Part shown: positions 1-11,039 of the stretch, one piece after another | Position numbering within the stretch: the first letter of the stretch is position 1 | Layout of the letters: each line of letters begins with the position of its first letter | Source: Sordariomycetes sp. S80-01Y | Taxonomy: Eukaryota; Ascomycota; Sordariomycetes | NCBI GenBank assembly: GCA_037042185.1 | Contig: JAXQJY010000030.1 | Location: forward strand, 2,108,001-2,172,000 | Reading direction: 5' to 3' | DNA: 64,000 bases | Program-made: the position numbers and the translations under genes | The notes under the pieces: generated by a model | Told to the model about the DNA's origin: nothing | What the model saw: only the letters and a program-made list of their open reading frames with translations | Database searches by the model: none

Positions 1-1160
1 CTCGTCGGCATCGAGGTCCGTAACGATGGCACGCTTCACGTTGCTGAAGTGAGTGTGCTCAACGAGGACCTGAGCACCCTCACGTGAGTTGATGCCAGAT
101 GTGGGAATGTCTTCGTAGCAGCTGGAATAGATGTGGCCGGTACCAAAGCGGAGCGACGGAGTCCTGGAGTTGACGTTGTTCCAGTAGTTGTGGTGGTAAG
201 TGACGCGCAGGTGTCCGCGGTCCTGACCGCCGTTGCTGGCAGAGTGTCCGACGAGAGAGCCCTTCCACTATATGCAATGTAAGTGGGTGCTCCAGATATC
301 ACCACCCCTACGCTTCATGGGTAACTTACGTGGTCAAGGAAGTTGTTCCATGAGATGGTGATGAAATCAGAGGCTCGCTTGGCGTCGAGCATACCATCGT
401 AGTAGTCCTTATCTCCGGTAATACCATCATTTGAGAACTCGCAGTGGTCGACCCAGATATAGGTTGCTTCCTCAATGTCGATCAAGTCACCGCCCTTGGG
501 GGGTTGGCGGAAGTTGAGGTTGCGGATGATGACATTGTCGATCTGACGAAGGCGGATGGTCGTGCCGACGAACCCTAAACAATGATTAACCCCCGATCCA
601 CAGGCGAGCCCTGGGCAACTTCAGCGCTTACCAGAGTTCCCGCCAACACCAAGAAGAGTCGTGTCGCTGGTAAGGCGGAGGGAGCCGCAACCAGACAGAG
701 TACCAGAGATGCGAATCACACCACCGTTCGCAATGGCACTTTCGAACTGCGAGCACGAGCTGACAGTGACGCCGCTACCGCTGCCTCCGCCAGTGGTGCC
801 AGATCCGTAGCCAACAAGCTGGTTGACGTTGGCAGAGCCACAGTTGTTGCTAGGCGGGTTGCCGGTGCCTGGCTCTTCAGGCTCGGGCTCCTCGGGCTCT
901 TCGGGCTCCTCAGGAGGGTTGCCACCACCTCCTCCCTGTACGCACTGAGAATACCATTGGTTTGAGGCAACACAAGTCCAGCCTGGATAGTGCCATCAAT
1001 ATCTGGAACGAGAATGGGATGAGACACTCGGCTTACCGGAGACACAAGTGGTGGAACCTGTCCAGCCCTGTCCGCCACACTGAGCCCAAGGGCCAGACTG
1101 GGCCAGAGTCGACGAGGCGCAAAAGGCCAGAATGTAGGCGGCGATTGTAGAGGATAGCAT
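1..1160 (-). CDS. Secreted pectate lyase (PL1) with N-terminal CBM1, partial at the window edge
   Basis: An extracellular enzyme that cleaves pectate by beta-elimination. Exons on the minus strand are 1160-1037, 982-632, 574-330 and 267 to beyond base 1; introns are 54, 57 and 62 nt with GT-AG ends. The 329 visible residues start with a signal peptide (about 1-20), then a CBM1 cellulose-binding domain (about 21-57) with the usual Cys and aromatic residues (QCGGQGWTG, WYSQC). A PEEPEEPEEPEP linker joins it to the right-handed beta-helix domain. PL1 marks are WVDHC, DGMLDAKRASDFITISWN (calcium and core region) and R275-T-P-S-L-R280, which carries the catalytic-type arginine. The first intron splits the CBM1; removing it restores the domain, which supports the model. 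The C-terminal part lies outside the window. Family assignment is firm; the linkage preference (pectate rather than pectin) is inferred. Confidence 0.93.
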
Positions 1161-1238
1161 TTTGATGGTAGTTAAAGATGCGTGTGGTCTGTTTCAACTT
1201 CTGCTCTCTGATTGTTTCCCTGTCGGGAACATGCTTTC

Positions 1239-1244
1239 TTTATA
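1239..1244 (-). promoter_or_regulatory. TATA box of the pectate lyase gene
   Basis: TATAAA on the minus strand, about 80 bases upstream of the pectate lyase ATG at 1160. Position and sequence fit a TATA element of a strongly regulated secreted-enzyme gene; there is no expression evidence. Confidence 0.4.
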
Positions 1245-2957
1245 GTTCTCGAGGAAAAGGCCAAGTCCTTGACCCCTAGTAGCCAAGGCACCGAAATTTG
1301 GCTAGGCAGAATAGGAATCATCCAAGCTCGTGAGAAGTGAGGCATGCCCAAGAGCCACCCGCTGAGTCCGCAGGGAGGCTTTCGAAATATTGTTTCAAGA
1401 TCTTCCACCACTCATCCCACCAACATACTCTACGGGAGCCTTCAACACATGGCAGACTGCAGGATTATCGATTAATAGCTGCACAACCAAGCCTTTGTAA
1501 ACCGATTCGCTGTGTCTCGACTCTGCGGTGAAGGACAAGATGTCACATCGTGGCTTCGCCTACCGCCATACCACCTCGATGCACCCCAGACTATACGGGC
1601 ATTACTGGAGATGTGTAGATTGGGGCATTGGCCAGGCCAGATGAGTGGGCGTCTTGGTCTGTTTCGAGTGATTTCCGACAAACTGGGCCACGGCAACGAC
1701 CCGCCGTAACCGTTCCAGGTCAGGCTGCAGGCATTGCGAATAAATGCCACCAGTCAGACGTTGCGGGGCTGCTTTCAAACCCTTGGCGGATGCGAGACGC
1801 CTGGGTAATTTAAAGTTGGATTCGAGACGAGCCCGTAGACTTCCGGCGTTCCACCACAGCCCGATATACTTGCTTTTCGGTGATTGGAGACTGTCTTCTC
1901 GTACGGATGCCGAGAGTCAAGGTCGAGGACTGCGTAGGTTCCGAGGGAGGGGTGGCCAGGCTATTCGTCAGTCGACCAGCCAGCCTGGCTGGTCTTGGTT
2001 TCCGTATCGCTTATGATACAGATTACGGCAAAGGAGCACATATTCTCCAGGAATGAGGACGAGGCAGGGAAGTTCACATGTCGCCGCCAGGTCGTTTGCG
2101 AGGATCATGACGATCGCTTCCTCTTCTGGACGTGAATGTCTCTCAAGGATTCGACCCCTATGTTTACGCAGATGATGATTCGTCTTGTGTGATTTAAGGT
2201 TCTACTTAGCTCAGTCGAGGGGATGAAACGCGACAGGCGCGCGCAGGGTCGTTGTGTCGCGATGTTCCGGATCAACATCAAAATTGCCCGTCCTGCGTCG
2301 TGGGGAAGACAACGAGGGCGATCCATGCGGGGAACAAGCATAACCAGATCGATGGCCTCGCTCTGGAAGACCGAACGGGCATTGACCCTGCGGCGAAGCC
2401 CGCAAGTTGGTTATTTGAAGGCACCCGTGCCTCATTTCTTCCTCCATACAGCTTCCGGCATCACCAAGCCACATCCCGTCTCTTGATGCCGGTGGTGGCA
2501 TTTACTAGATGTGTGTCAAACCACAGAATGCCTGCGGCTCTGTGACTTCCAATCATCATTTGAACTGACCGTTTTTCTTAGGAATTACTTAGATATTGGA
2601 TGGCACGTTGAGTCCAGGCCTCGGGTTCCCATGGACCTCAGCATCCTTGGTTGGTGGAAACTTCGGCATCGTTGCATCCACGGAAAGCCTGTCATCTCCT
2701 AATTGCGATTGATAGTGCATGCTTTTAACATCCATATCAACATTTGATCGACGACCGCATCATGAACGATGTTGGCACTTGCATCAAGGCATATGCTGGC
2801 TCACACAAGTCGGCCCCTTACAATGCAGGCCTCTCGCTTCACCTTGTCGGACTGGAAAGTTGGCATCAAGGCTGCACGTCATTCAGTGGCCGGGAGTCAC
2901 CGATGCAACGAAAGACAATCACTTCTCAAATCATTATTAATCACTCCATCAATTGCT

Positions 2958-2971
2958 CCCCGCATCCCCGG
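2958..2971 (-). promoter_or_regulatory. Pair of CreA/Cre1-like sites upstream of the invertase
   Basis: Two hexamers matching SYGGRG on the minus strand (GCGGGG at 2958-2963, CCGGGG at 2966-2971), about 360-370 bases before the invertase ATG. A third match, GTGGGG, lies on the plus strand at 3215-3220. CreA, the fungal carbon catabolite repressor, commonly acts through close pairs. The motif is degenerate and frequent by chance, so this is suggestive only. Confidence 0.3.
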
Positions 2972-3237
2972 CCATATACCGAGATCGGCAGCCGTAGAAC
3001 TGTTCTGGACGCAACCTTAAGTTCTCGGGCCGACATTATGACTTCATCACTGGGCTGAGTGCTGAACGGCTCCTCTTCGTTGAGAGGCTTCACGCCCGAA
3101 AATCGACGATCATCATCTCTTTGGTCCTCAATTACTGCAGAAATCCCCACAGCAGCTTCCACATGTCGGGCCTACAGGACCGTCTCCATAAGCGAGTTCG
3201 GCAGTCATGGAGATGTGGGGATTAGCTTTCCCCGTGG

Positions 3238-3245
3238 TATATATA
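3238..3245 (+). promoter_or_regulatory. TATA box of the invertase gene
   Basis: TATATATA inside a 12-base palindrome (3236-3247), 93 bases before the ATG at 3331. Spacing and sequence fit a core promoter. Confidence 0.5.
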
Positions 3246-3330
3246 CCGCTCTTCCGGGAGCGATCAAACCTGGAATGCAACGTAAGACCTTGTAACAGCC
3301 GTCCCGTAAGATTTGAGAGGCTCGCCCATC

Positions 3331-4986
3331 ATGTATAGATCGTGGCTACCCGTTTGTCTGTCCGTGGCTGCCCAAGCCTCAGCACAAACAAGCTCAACCT
3401 CCTCGACGCCTGAGGTGCCTACAGGGACACCGATCCCAGGCGACTACACAGGACAATATCGCCCGCAGGTACACTTCTCAGCGCCGGAGTTCTTCATAAA
3501 CGACCCCAATGGCATGTTCGTGGACGACAACGGCACCTGGCACTTGTACTATCAATACAATCCGACGGACTATGTGGCTGGCAACCAACACTGGGGTCAC
3601 GCTACTTCCAAGGACTTGTATCATTGGGAGAACCAGCCAATTGCCTTGTTCCCGCCTGACGAGAACACATTTGTCTTCTCCGGAAGTGCCGTAAAGGATC
3701 CCAACAACACTTCTGGCTTTTTTCCGGACCAGACCGATGGAGTCGTGGCGATCTATGTAAGCAGCCCAAGATTTTTCCCACAGTGGTGCATTTGTTGACT
3801 GCAACAGACACTCGCAGAGATACCTCCTGAGGGTGAGGGACCGCAGACACAAGCCATCGCCTACTCCCGCGACGGCGGATACACTTTCACCCCCTATGAG
3901 GGCAATCCGGTCATCCCCAGCGAATCACCTCATTTCCGTGACCCCAAAGTCATTTGGTACGAGGACCACTGGGCCATGGTCGTGGCTTATCCGCAAGACT
4001 TCGCTATCGGTATCTTCACATCGCCGGATCTGATAGAATGGACGCCCACGAGCAACTTCTCCCACCATGGCTTGCTTGGACACCAGTACGAGTGCCCTAA
4101 TATGATCAGGATGCCATACATCGACGAAGACGGAGATCGTCAAGACGACATGTGGCTCATGTACATCAGCATCAACCCTGGTTCTCCTTACGGCGGCTCC
4201 ATCGGACAGTACTTCCCGGGAACCTTCAATGGTACGCACTTTGAGGCTGTGGATGCTGCTGCTCGCATTGCCGATTTTGGCAAAGACAACTACGCCGGCC
4301 AGTGGTTCTACGGCACCGATGACGACGATCTGCCGGTCTCCATCGCCTGGGCGTCGAACTGGCAGTACACCAACATCGTGCCCACTGAAGATGAGAAGTG
4401 GCGGGGAGCCATGAGCCTGCCGCGCAAGAACTACCTGACAAAGGTTGAGCGACTCGGCTGGAAGATGGTTTCGGAGCCGTACGACATGAGTCCGGTCCTT
4501 GGCAAGGTTCTGGCCTCAAACGAGTCGCTCGGGAACTGCGAACTCAACGTGGACTTCTCAGAGGTCGACTCAAACGCTGTCTACTTCGAGGCTAACCTTA
4601 CTGCCTCAGAGGATGGAGGCGATCTGTCCGAAGGAGTGCTCAGATTTAACTTCAGCAGCCCCGAGAGCGGCGAGTCTGTTCACGGCGGCTTCCACCTTTC
4701 CAGGGGCTCATTTTACATTAGCCGCGCTGGGGTGGATGGGTTTGAGGACGATTTCTTCACAGAGAAGTTCTCTGTGGATATTGTTCCCTCCCAGGACTTC
4801 ACCTTGGCGGTGGTCATGGACCGCTCGCTCATCGAAGTCTTTATCAACGGGGGTGTCGAGAGCGCAACGAACGTGTTCTTCTCCGAGGAACCCCTCACCG
4901 AGCTCAAGATCAGCGCGACAGACCTTGCTGAGAGTGTGGAGGCCAGCGTCCGCGTGAATGCTCTCGAGAGCGCTTGGCAGTCATGA
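3331..4986 (+). CDS. Secreted GH32 beta-fructofuranosidase (invertase-like)
   Basis: Hydrolyses terminal beta-fructosides such as sucrose outside the cell. Exons are 3331-3756 and 3808-4986 (51 nt intron), giving 534 residues. The ATG at 3331 is chosen because it begins a hydrophobic signal peptide (about 1-18); the frame stays open a little upstream but without an ATG. GH32 catalytic residues are present: D58 in INDPNG (nucleophile), D187 in FRDP (transition-state stabiliser) and E237 in YECP (acid/base). The C-terminal beta-sandwich shows the usual [12 protein letters not shown] motif near the end. The five-bladed propeller plus sandwich is of normal length. Whether it prefers sucrose, inulin or fructo-oligosaccharides cannot be decided from sequence alone. 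A sugar transporter follows on the same strand. Confidence 0.93.
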
Positions 4987-5949
4987 AGTGCTTCGGGCAC
5001 AGGGCCTGTTGCCGCATCGAATCTTAGCGTGTGGGGTGGGGAGAAGAATATCTTACCACAGCTATCCGGAGTTACTGCAGCTTTTGTTGAGGAATAACCA
5101 AAATTTTTATGTTGAGCTCTGTCATTCCAAGCTCTTGCTGTAAACCTCGTGACATGTACTCATAGGCTTCGGCGGCGTGGCTTTAGTCAGGAACACGTTG
5201 TTGGATGAGGCGGCGGCGGCTTATACTGGCTCCTACCGAGAGCTTAAGGTAGCGAGCTTCAGAAGAAGAATTTCCTGATGGTTTCACAGGTTTCCATCAT
5301 CTGTATTGGTCTGCGGATCAATAGTTCAGGCTCTATTTGTCTTGTACTATTTAAGGGCGCATAGCTCCGTTCGAATCTGCCGATACTTCGCATGGCCTCT
5401 TTTAGCTCACAGCGAAGGAGTAGCATATCAAGAAGCCTCGTGAACCTTGAGAACGCTTTTGGAGCTCCATGTTCCTCCGCACAGCTATGTTCGGTTCGTC
5501 CGGGGTAGCTGTCATGCGAATTACGGGGGTCGTCTGAACGGGGGCAGTCCAGGTGAAGAGTCCAGATTCCTATCACAAAGACTACGCTTGGCTTGGGAAC
5601 ATCTTGTTCAAAAATCCTATATCTATCATTGGAAATATATATACGCCAAAATCATTTTGAAATGCGGACTCCGTGCTCCTCAAAGCCTCTGTGGCTTCAT
5701 AAACCCCAGAACCTTGAACTCGCCTCGTGACGCGAGCCGAAGGCCGGCGTGTGAAGTATCGTGAAGTCCGCCGCGCGAGATGAAAGGCGCTTGACCAATT
5801 ACAGAAATTCCCAAGCCGTGGGATCGTGAGACGTACCTTCTCTTTTACTTTTAAAAGACCTCTTCCCCTTGGGTCCCGTTCTTTGCTACTTTGATCGAGT
5901 TTGGCCCCCTACGATTCAACATCCACATCACAACCTTTCACTTTTCTAG
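4987..5949. other. Intergenic region between invertase and sugar transporter
   Basis: Holds the invertase 3' end and the transporter promoter. Two overlapping GTGGGG hexamers (5031-5041) match the CreA core just after the invertase stop. An AT-rich TATA-like stretch lies near 5635-5643. No gene or RNA is recognised. Confidence 0.5.
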
Positions 5950-8055
5950 ATGTCAGCCGTCAACGAAAACGAAAACCACCAACATGAGGTGGAAACTCCA
6001 CTGGAGGATGTGTCCCTGAGAGCCTCTCATCGCGAATCGGACACTTCATCTCGAAAAGCCGCCGCCCTAACTGGCGGAGGCGAGACCAACACCCTTCAGA
6101 GAAACCCATTTGCTCTTCTCAGCTATCAGGAAGTTATCGCCGATGCTGAGAGGCTCCATGCAGAGCACGGACTTCCTGAAGGAGACCTGCTTATCTTCAA
6201 GAATGGCGCTGCCCTGGCGAAGGCGCAGGAGCATGGTATATGGCACGGCCACATTACTGATATCAACCTCGAAGAGAAAGAAACTGCGAGTCTGGAATTC
6301 GAGAAGAATCATCCGTGGAAGTCTCTTCCTCTGATTGCGTACTTCTTGTCTTCCGTGTGCGCCGGCTGCGCCGTGGTCCAGGGCGCTGACCAGACCATCA
6401 TCAATGGAGCTCAGGTTCGATGGTGCCCTACCAAACACACCATGACAGATACTAACGAGCTCTTAGTCTTCCTACTTCGAATACTTCAGAATTGATCAGA
6501 GCTGGTCTTTGCTGCGAGGCTTCGTCAACGGCGCTCCGTACATCTCCGCCGCATTGATTGGATGCTGGGTTAGCGCGCCCTTGAACGACAGATTTGGCCG
6601 CCGCTGGGTCCTCTTCGTCGGTCTCACCATTGCAGTCATTACTGCAATCTGGCAGGCTGCCTCTCCAAGCTGGCCCTGCTTCATCGCGGCTCGCTTCATT
6701 CTCGGTCTCGCCGTTGGGTCCAAGTCTGCCACCACCCCGACATACGCTGCCGAGATGGCCCCAAAGAGCATTCGAGGTGCCTTGGTCATGCAGTGGCAAA
6801 CCTTCACGGCCTTTGGTATCATGCTCGGCTACACAATATCCTTGGTGTTCCAGCACGCTGCTGTCTTCGGGCCGCACACTGAATGGAGACTGATGATCGG
6901 CACCACTGCTGTCCCGCCACTCATCGTCATGTTCTTCATATTTACACTGCCAGAAAGCCCACGCTGGTATATTGAGAAGGGAAGGCTCGCGGATAGTTAC
7001 GGATCGTTCTGCAAGCTCCGCGCTGGCAAGATCCTGGCCGCCAGGGACTTCTACAGCGCCTACAAGCACCACGAAGCGCTGACGAGGGTGGCAAAGAAGG
7101 GGACGAGGGCGATGTTCGCCGAACTAATGACACCGCGGAACCGACGCGCGCTGCAGCATGCCGCTTTCGTGATGATCATGCAGCAATTTTGCGGCGGTGA
7201 GTCTCTATTAAGGGTGGGATCCGCGACTGGATACTAATCGTTGCAGTCAACGTCTTGGCCTACTACAGTACCAGGATTTTCACAGAGTCCGGCTTCGCGA
7301 AACAGGAAGCCCTTCTCGCTTCGCTTGGCTGCGGAATCGTTAACTTCATCGGTGCCCTCCCAGCCTTCTTCACCATCGATCGCTACGGCCGTCGCAGGCT
7401 CCTCCTGGTCACGCTTCCCGCCCTCAGTGCCCTGCTGTTCATCACCGCAGCCGCCTACAGTCTCGATGACAAAGTTGTGAAAGTTCCCGTCATGCTGGTA
7501 ACGCTATACTGCTTCATGTTCGCCTACTCTCCCGGCATGGGCCCCGTCCCCTTCACCTACTCCGCCGAGGCTTTCTCGCTCGCTGCTCGTCCGCTGGGCA
7601 TGTCAGCCGCGACATCGATTACCTGGACCTTCAATTTCATCATTAGCTTTACCTTTCCAAAGATGCTGGACTCACTGGGCGGCGTGGGTGCCTTTTCCTT
7701 CTTCGCCGCGTGCAACCTCGTCGGCGCTGTATACACCTACTTCTACCTCCCAGAGACGAAGGAGATGTCGCTTGAGTACCTGGATGTCGTCTTCAGCAAG
7801 CCTTGCACAGCTCATGCCCGGGAGAAGCGGAAGCAGCTTGTATTTCATGGCAAGAAGTATATTCTTCGAATGGACGTCAAGCCCGTCGATACAGAGCTGT
7901 CTGAGCTCCCGGCCACAGCTCAGGGCGACGAAGAAGCGAACAGGTCGAACCTAGAGGAGAATCAAGCCATCAGGGGCTCTGTCCTCAACCAGCAAGCGGA
8001 TGGCGCTGGTATTCCTGCGCAGCAACAGCCGTCGGAAAGAGTGCTGATGGACTGA
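5950..8055 (+). CDS. MFS sugar transporter (SP family)
   Basis: A 12-helix plasma-membrane sugar:proton symporter of the Sugar Porter family. Exons are 5950-6414, 6467-7196 and 7247-8055 (introns 52 and 50 nt, branch points ACTAAC and ACTAATC), giving 667 residues. A cytosolic N-terminal extension of about 135 residues precedes the first helix; such an extension is typical of one fungal subgroup often annotated as sugar, quinate or polyol transporters. Signatures are DRFGRRW after helix 2, PESPRWYIEKGR after helix 6, DRYGRRRL after helix 8, and PETKEMSLEYLD after helix 12. A charged tail of about 90 residues ends the protein. The donor of intron 1 (GTTCGA) is weak, but splicing there keeps the helix 1 region in frame. 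Its place behind a secreted invertase suggests hexose or sucrose uptake; the substrate is not proven. Confidence 0.9.
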
Positions 8056-8812
8056 GGAAATTTGCTGCCTAAAACGCATATCTCATCGACCTTTTCCCTT
8101 GATGTTACTCAACGGCGTTAAGATAGATACCCTTGATTTGTAGCCAAGTTACTTTCAGCAGTCTCTACTTCAGCGGACTTTTCAGTAGGTCTCAATTCAC
8201 CAAAGCTCACATATCTTCTCGAAACGTGCTGCTTTCCCGCGTAACAAGTCATTCTCCAGTAAAGTCTTCAAATCAAACGCTTCGTTGCTACCAAGCCAAT
8301 GTCACCATTACTGGTCTCCGCAGAGAGCTTTCAATCAGAGCTTTAGAATCCGATTACTCGCCAATCGTAAGATGAAACTCTGCAGATTGAAGCTACTCTA
8401 CGCTTAGGATGCTAGGTGGTAGGCGGTGGCAAGTCTGATATTTGACGATAGCTTATTCGCTGACGACACGTCAAGAAGAATACAATGAGCTGTTGGTCTA
8501 GCGTGATTTCATTCGGTTCTTTCGGCGTCCCAGTGGCCCGTAGCTCGCTTACAGTCCTCCGCCGCTCCCGATGTTAAACGCCATCTCCTTCATCCTCTGC
8601 CGAACAAAATCTTATTGTCTCGAATGCCGTGGGGTCACTGAGGCAGGTTCACTCTTGGACAAGTTTTGACTTCATGGCATGATGGACGGGCCTGATGGTC
8701 ATTTTGTTTCCCTCAAGATAATCAATTCTTCCATGGCATTTGAATCCTACACCTGTCTTCTGTTACACGTTGCGCTTACTTCTCGAAACCCGCCCTGCAA
8801 ATCACCTGAGAA
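8056..8812. other. Intergenic region, no gene seen
   Basis: Between the sugar transporter and the rhodopsin-fold protein. One 80-codon open frame (8133-8375) has no family resemblance and no splice logic. I see no RNA gene or repeat. Confidence 0.5.
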
Positions 8813-9933
8813 ATGCGCAGCCGTCCCCCGGGTGTGATGGCCACCTGGCCCCCTCCAAACTATGACAGTCCTGATTTGCAAGGCCAAGCCTTGGTGATCA
8901 CACAAGCCGTGCTGGTCCCTGTGGCGCTCAGCGTCTTAGTGGCGAGGTTGGTCGTGCGAGTCAGGATCGTGAGGAAATATGGGTGGGATGATGTGCTGAT
9001 GGTTCTTGCTTGGGTAAGTATATCTTGTTGATCAGCACGCCATTTAAGATTGGGAGCGATATTGATGTTGCCTAGATACTCAGCTTGAGCGTCAGTATCA
9101 CCGTTACCCTTGCCACGAAGAAATATGGCTGGGATATGCACGTTTGGGACTTGACGCGGCCGTTGCTCGTGAGCGGGCGGAAGGCTAGCATGATTGCGCA
9201 GACGCTGTTCTTATTTGCGACTTCCTCCGTCAAGCTTTCAATCCTAGTATCATATCTGAGGATTGCGCTCAGGGGAACGATGTTTCGATGGCTGACTTGG
9301 GCGGGGATAGGATGGGTTCTCGTCACATTCTTGACCTTCTTTGTTGTTCTTTGGGTGCAGTGCGTGTAAGCAAGGCCGAAGACCCAACGGCGGAATTCAA
9401 CGCTGATGGTGTAGGCCGGCGAATCGCTACTGGGATGACATTGACTCTCACGCCTGCATCGAGGAAGGGCCCCCCTTGATGTGAGCCCCGGGCTTGTCTA
9501 CCTCTCCAGTTGACTGACACCCTACAGCGCCCAAACAACGACCGGCATCCTGACTGACCTCCTAATATACGTCTTGCCGCTGCCGACACTGTGCAGCCTC
9601 CGTCTTCCTACCTCCCAACGCCTCGCCCTTGTTCTCATTTTCAGTCTTGGGCTAGTGGTCGTCTTCGCTAGCTGCATGCGTCTCTACTGGGTCGTCAGCG
9701 TGACGCTCTACACGTACGACGTGACCTGGAAAGGCTTCCAGCTGTGGATCTGGACGGCTGTCGAAGTGAACCTTGGGGTCGTATGTGGGTGCGCACCGAT
9801 GCTGCGGCCCTTAGTTGCGAAGGGGCGGGGTTGTTATAATGAGAGCGTGAAGCAGAAGAGAAGAAAATCGAGCGTTCGGGATAGCAAGAGGAGATGTGTC
9901 TCTGTTGGTGGAAAGGGGGGTATTGAAGGGTAA
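8813..9933 (+). CDS. Rhodopsin-fold (Pth11-like) integral membrane protein
   Basis: A predicted seven-helix plasma-membrane protein of the large fungal family defined by the fungal rhodopsin domain, which includes Pth11-like receptor candidates. Exons are 8813-9013, 9076-9365, 9415-9480 and 9528-9933 (introns 62, 49 and 47 nt), giving 320 residues. Family marks are KYGWDDVLM after helix 1, KYGWDMHVWDL, the conserved FVVLWVQC and RYWDDIDSHAC loop, YVLPLPTL at the start of helix 5, and TWKGFQLWIWTAVEVNLGVVCG through helix 7. The ATG at 8837 is an equally good start. There is no CFEM domain, and the cytoplasmic tail is short (about 50 residues, Lys/Arg-rich) for this family. Ligand and signalling role are unknown; a receptor function is inferred from better-studied relatives. 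Confidence 0.85.
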
Positions 9934-10445
9934 GGTTAAATTACGAGGGGCTCATCGGGTGCGACGGACGGGCGATTTGTGAGAGGGGAGAGAAAAGCCA
10001 GCGTGCCATCCAAGGTATTATATTTACGACTGAACACTTCTCAAATTCGCTACCAAAAGTGACTGGTGATGTTGCCCCTTAGGTGCTCATGGTGTCATCC
10101 TATAACAACCCGTCTAAGATCTCGTCGGTGCGTTCGCCTTCTCTCAAGCAAAAATGAAAGACCAAATGGTCGATTCCACCATTCCAACAATCTACCCTGT
10201 CCACTTGGCTCGTGGCTCCGCATTTTGCTAATATTTTGGTTGGGCTCAGATCCGTTTACGAATCAACAGACTCTCTCGGATCCCGTGACATAAAGGTTTG
10301 ACGCAAGACTGAAGCTCAAGTAACCCTCTACACGCTCTGACAATCCTTGCGGAGAGTTCAGGCTCACGGAACCGGCATGGCGCTTGCCAATCCATTCAGA
10401 GCCCTGTTCACCCGTATGACAGGGATATATGTCTTCAGAGTTGGC
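9934..10445. other. Convergent 3' intergenic region
   Basis: Lies between the 3' ends of the rhodopsin-fold gene (+) and the methyltransferase gene (-). Nothing beyond terminator and UTR sequence is recognised. Confidence 0.5.
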
Positions 10446-11039
10446 TCAAGTTGGTCGCAGCAGATAGCAGTAGTGATAGATGTCTGGATCACTCGGCCGG
10501 ACCTTGGGCGTTGGAACCTGTGCAATGGTCTGCACATCAAACGGCAAGTCATCCATGTCAAAGCGATACGCCGAGAAGCTCAAGGCAATATACAAGCCAT
10601 CTTCGGCCAGACACTGGCGTACGCCCTCGAGCATCTTCCGCACTGCCTGTTCCCCGCCACAGGCAATAGCATCGCAAGTGCTCTTGTCGACGACGAGGTG
10701 AAACCTACCCTGCTGCTCAGGCGACAGCTGGGTGGCATCTGCAACTCGATACCGCATCTTGACATCTCCGAAAGCCTCACGCTCCAGGTTCTGCCCTCGT
10801 TCCGCAGCAAGGGGTTCATAGTCGATGTTGGTGACCCTCAGAATGCCCCTCGAGCGAAAGTGGTTCTGCAAATCACTCGTTCCAGAGCCGATTTGAAGAA
10901 TCTCGGAGCGGGTGTTCAGATGTGAGATGTAGGGCTCCACGATTGTCATGAACTTGGAGGAGGGGACGAGCCACTCAAAAGAGGCTTCCGAGGCGAAGCG
11001 ATCATGCCAGTAGCTTTGCTTCTCAAAATCAGCGGCCAT
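10446..11039 (-). CDS. Small class I SAM-dependent methyltransferase (METTL13/METTL12-like)
   Basis: A single-exon protein of 197 residues. A seven-strand Rossmann methyltransferase fold is indicated by motif I ILQIGSGTSDL (about 47-57), an acidic residue after strand 2 (TNIDYEPL), the DAT motif before strand 4, and FHLVVDKSTCDAI (about 113-125), which is typical of the group containing eEF1A lysine methyltransferases and METTL12. The N-terminal YWHDRFASEASFEWL matches the usual entry motif of this group (YWDxRY...FEWY). Likely a protein methyltransferase in the cytosol or mitochondria; the target is unknown. Confidence 0.8.
   Translation of the reverse strand: MAADFEKQSYWHDRFASEASFEWLVPSSKFMTIVEPYISHLNTRSEILQIGSGTSDLQNHFRSRGILRVTNIDYEPLAAERGQNLEREAFGDVKMRYRVADATQLSPEQQGRFHLVVDKSTCDAIACGGEQAVRKMLEGVRQCLAEDGLYIALSFSAYRFDMDDLPFDVQTIAQVPTPKVRPSDPDIYHYCYLLRPT

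Larger units (their letters stand above)
1161..3330. other. 2.2 kb divergent intergenic region
   Basis: This lies between the pectate lyase (-) and invertase (+) starts and so holds both promoters. All open frames here are short, mostly lack a good ATG context, and match no family I know. I see no tRNA-like fold, terminal repeats or transposon remnants. The only recognisable signals are the TATA boxes at each end and CreA-like GC-rich hexamers near 2958-2971 and 3215-3220. Confidence 0.6.

Noticed and set aside
5345-5375. GTTCGAATCT resembling a tRNA B box
   Set aside because: The flanking bases do not form a T stem and no cloverleaf can be drawn upstream.
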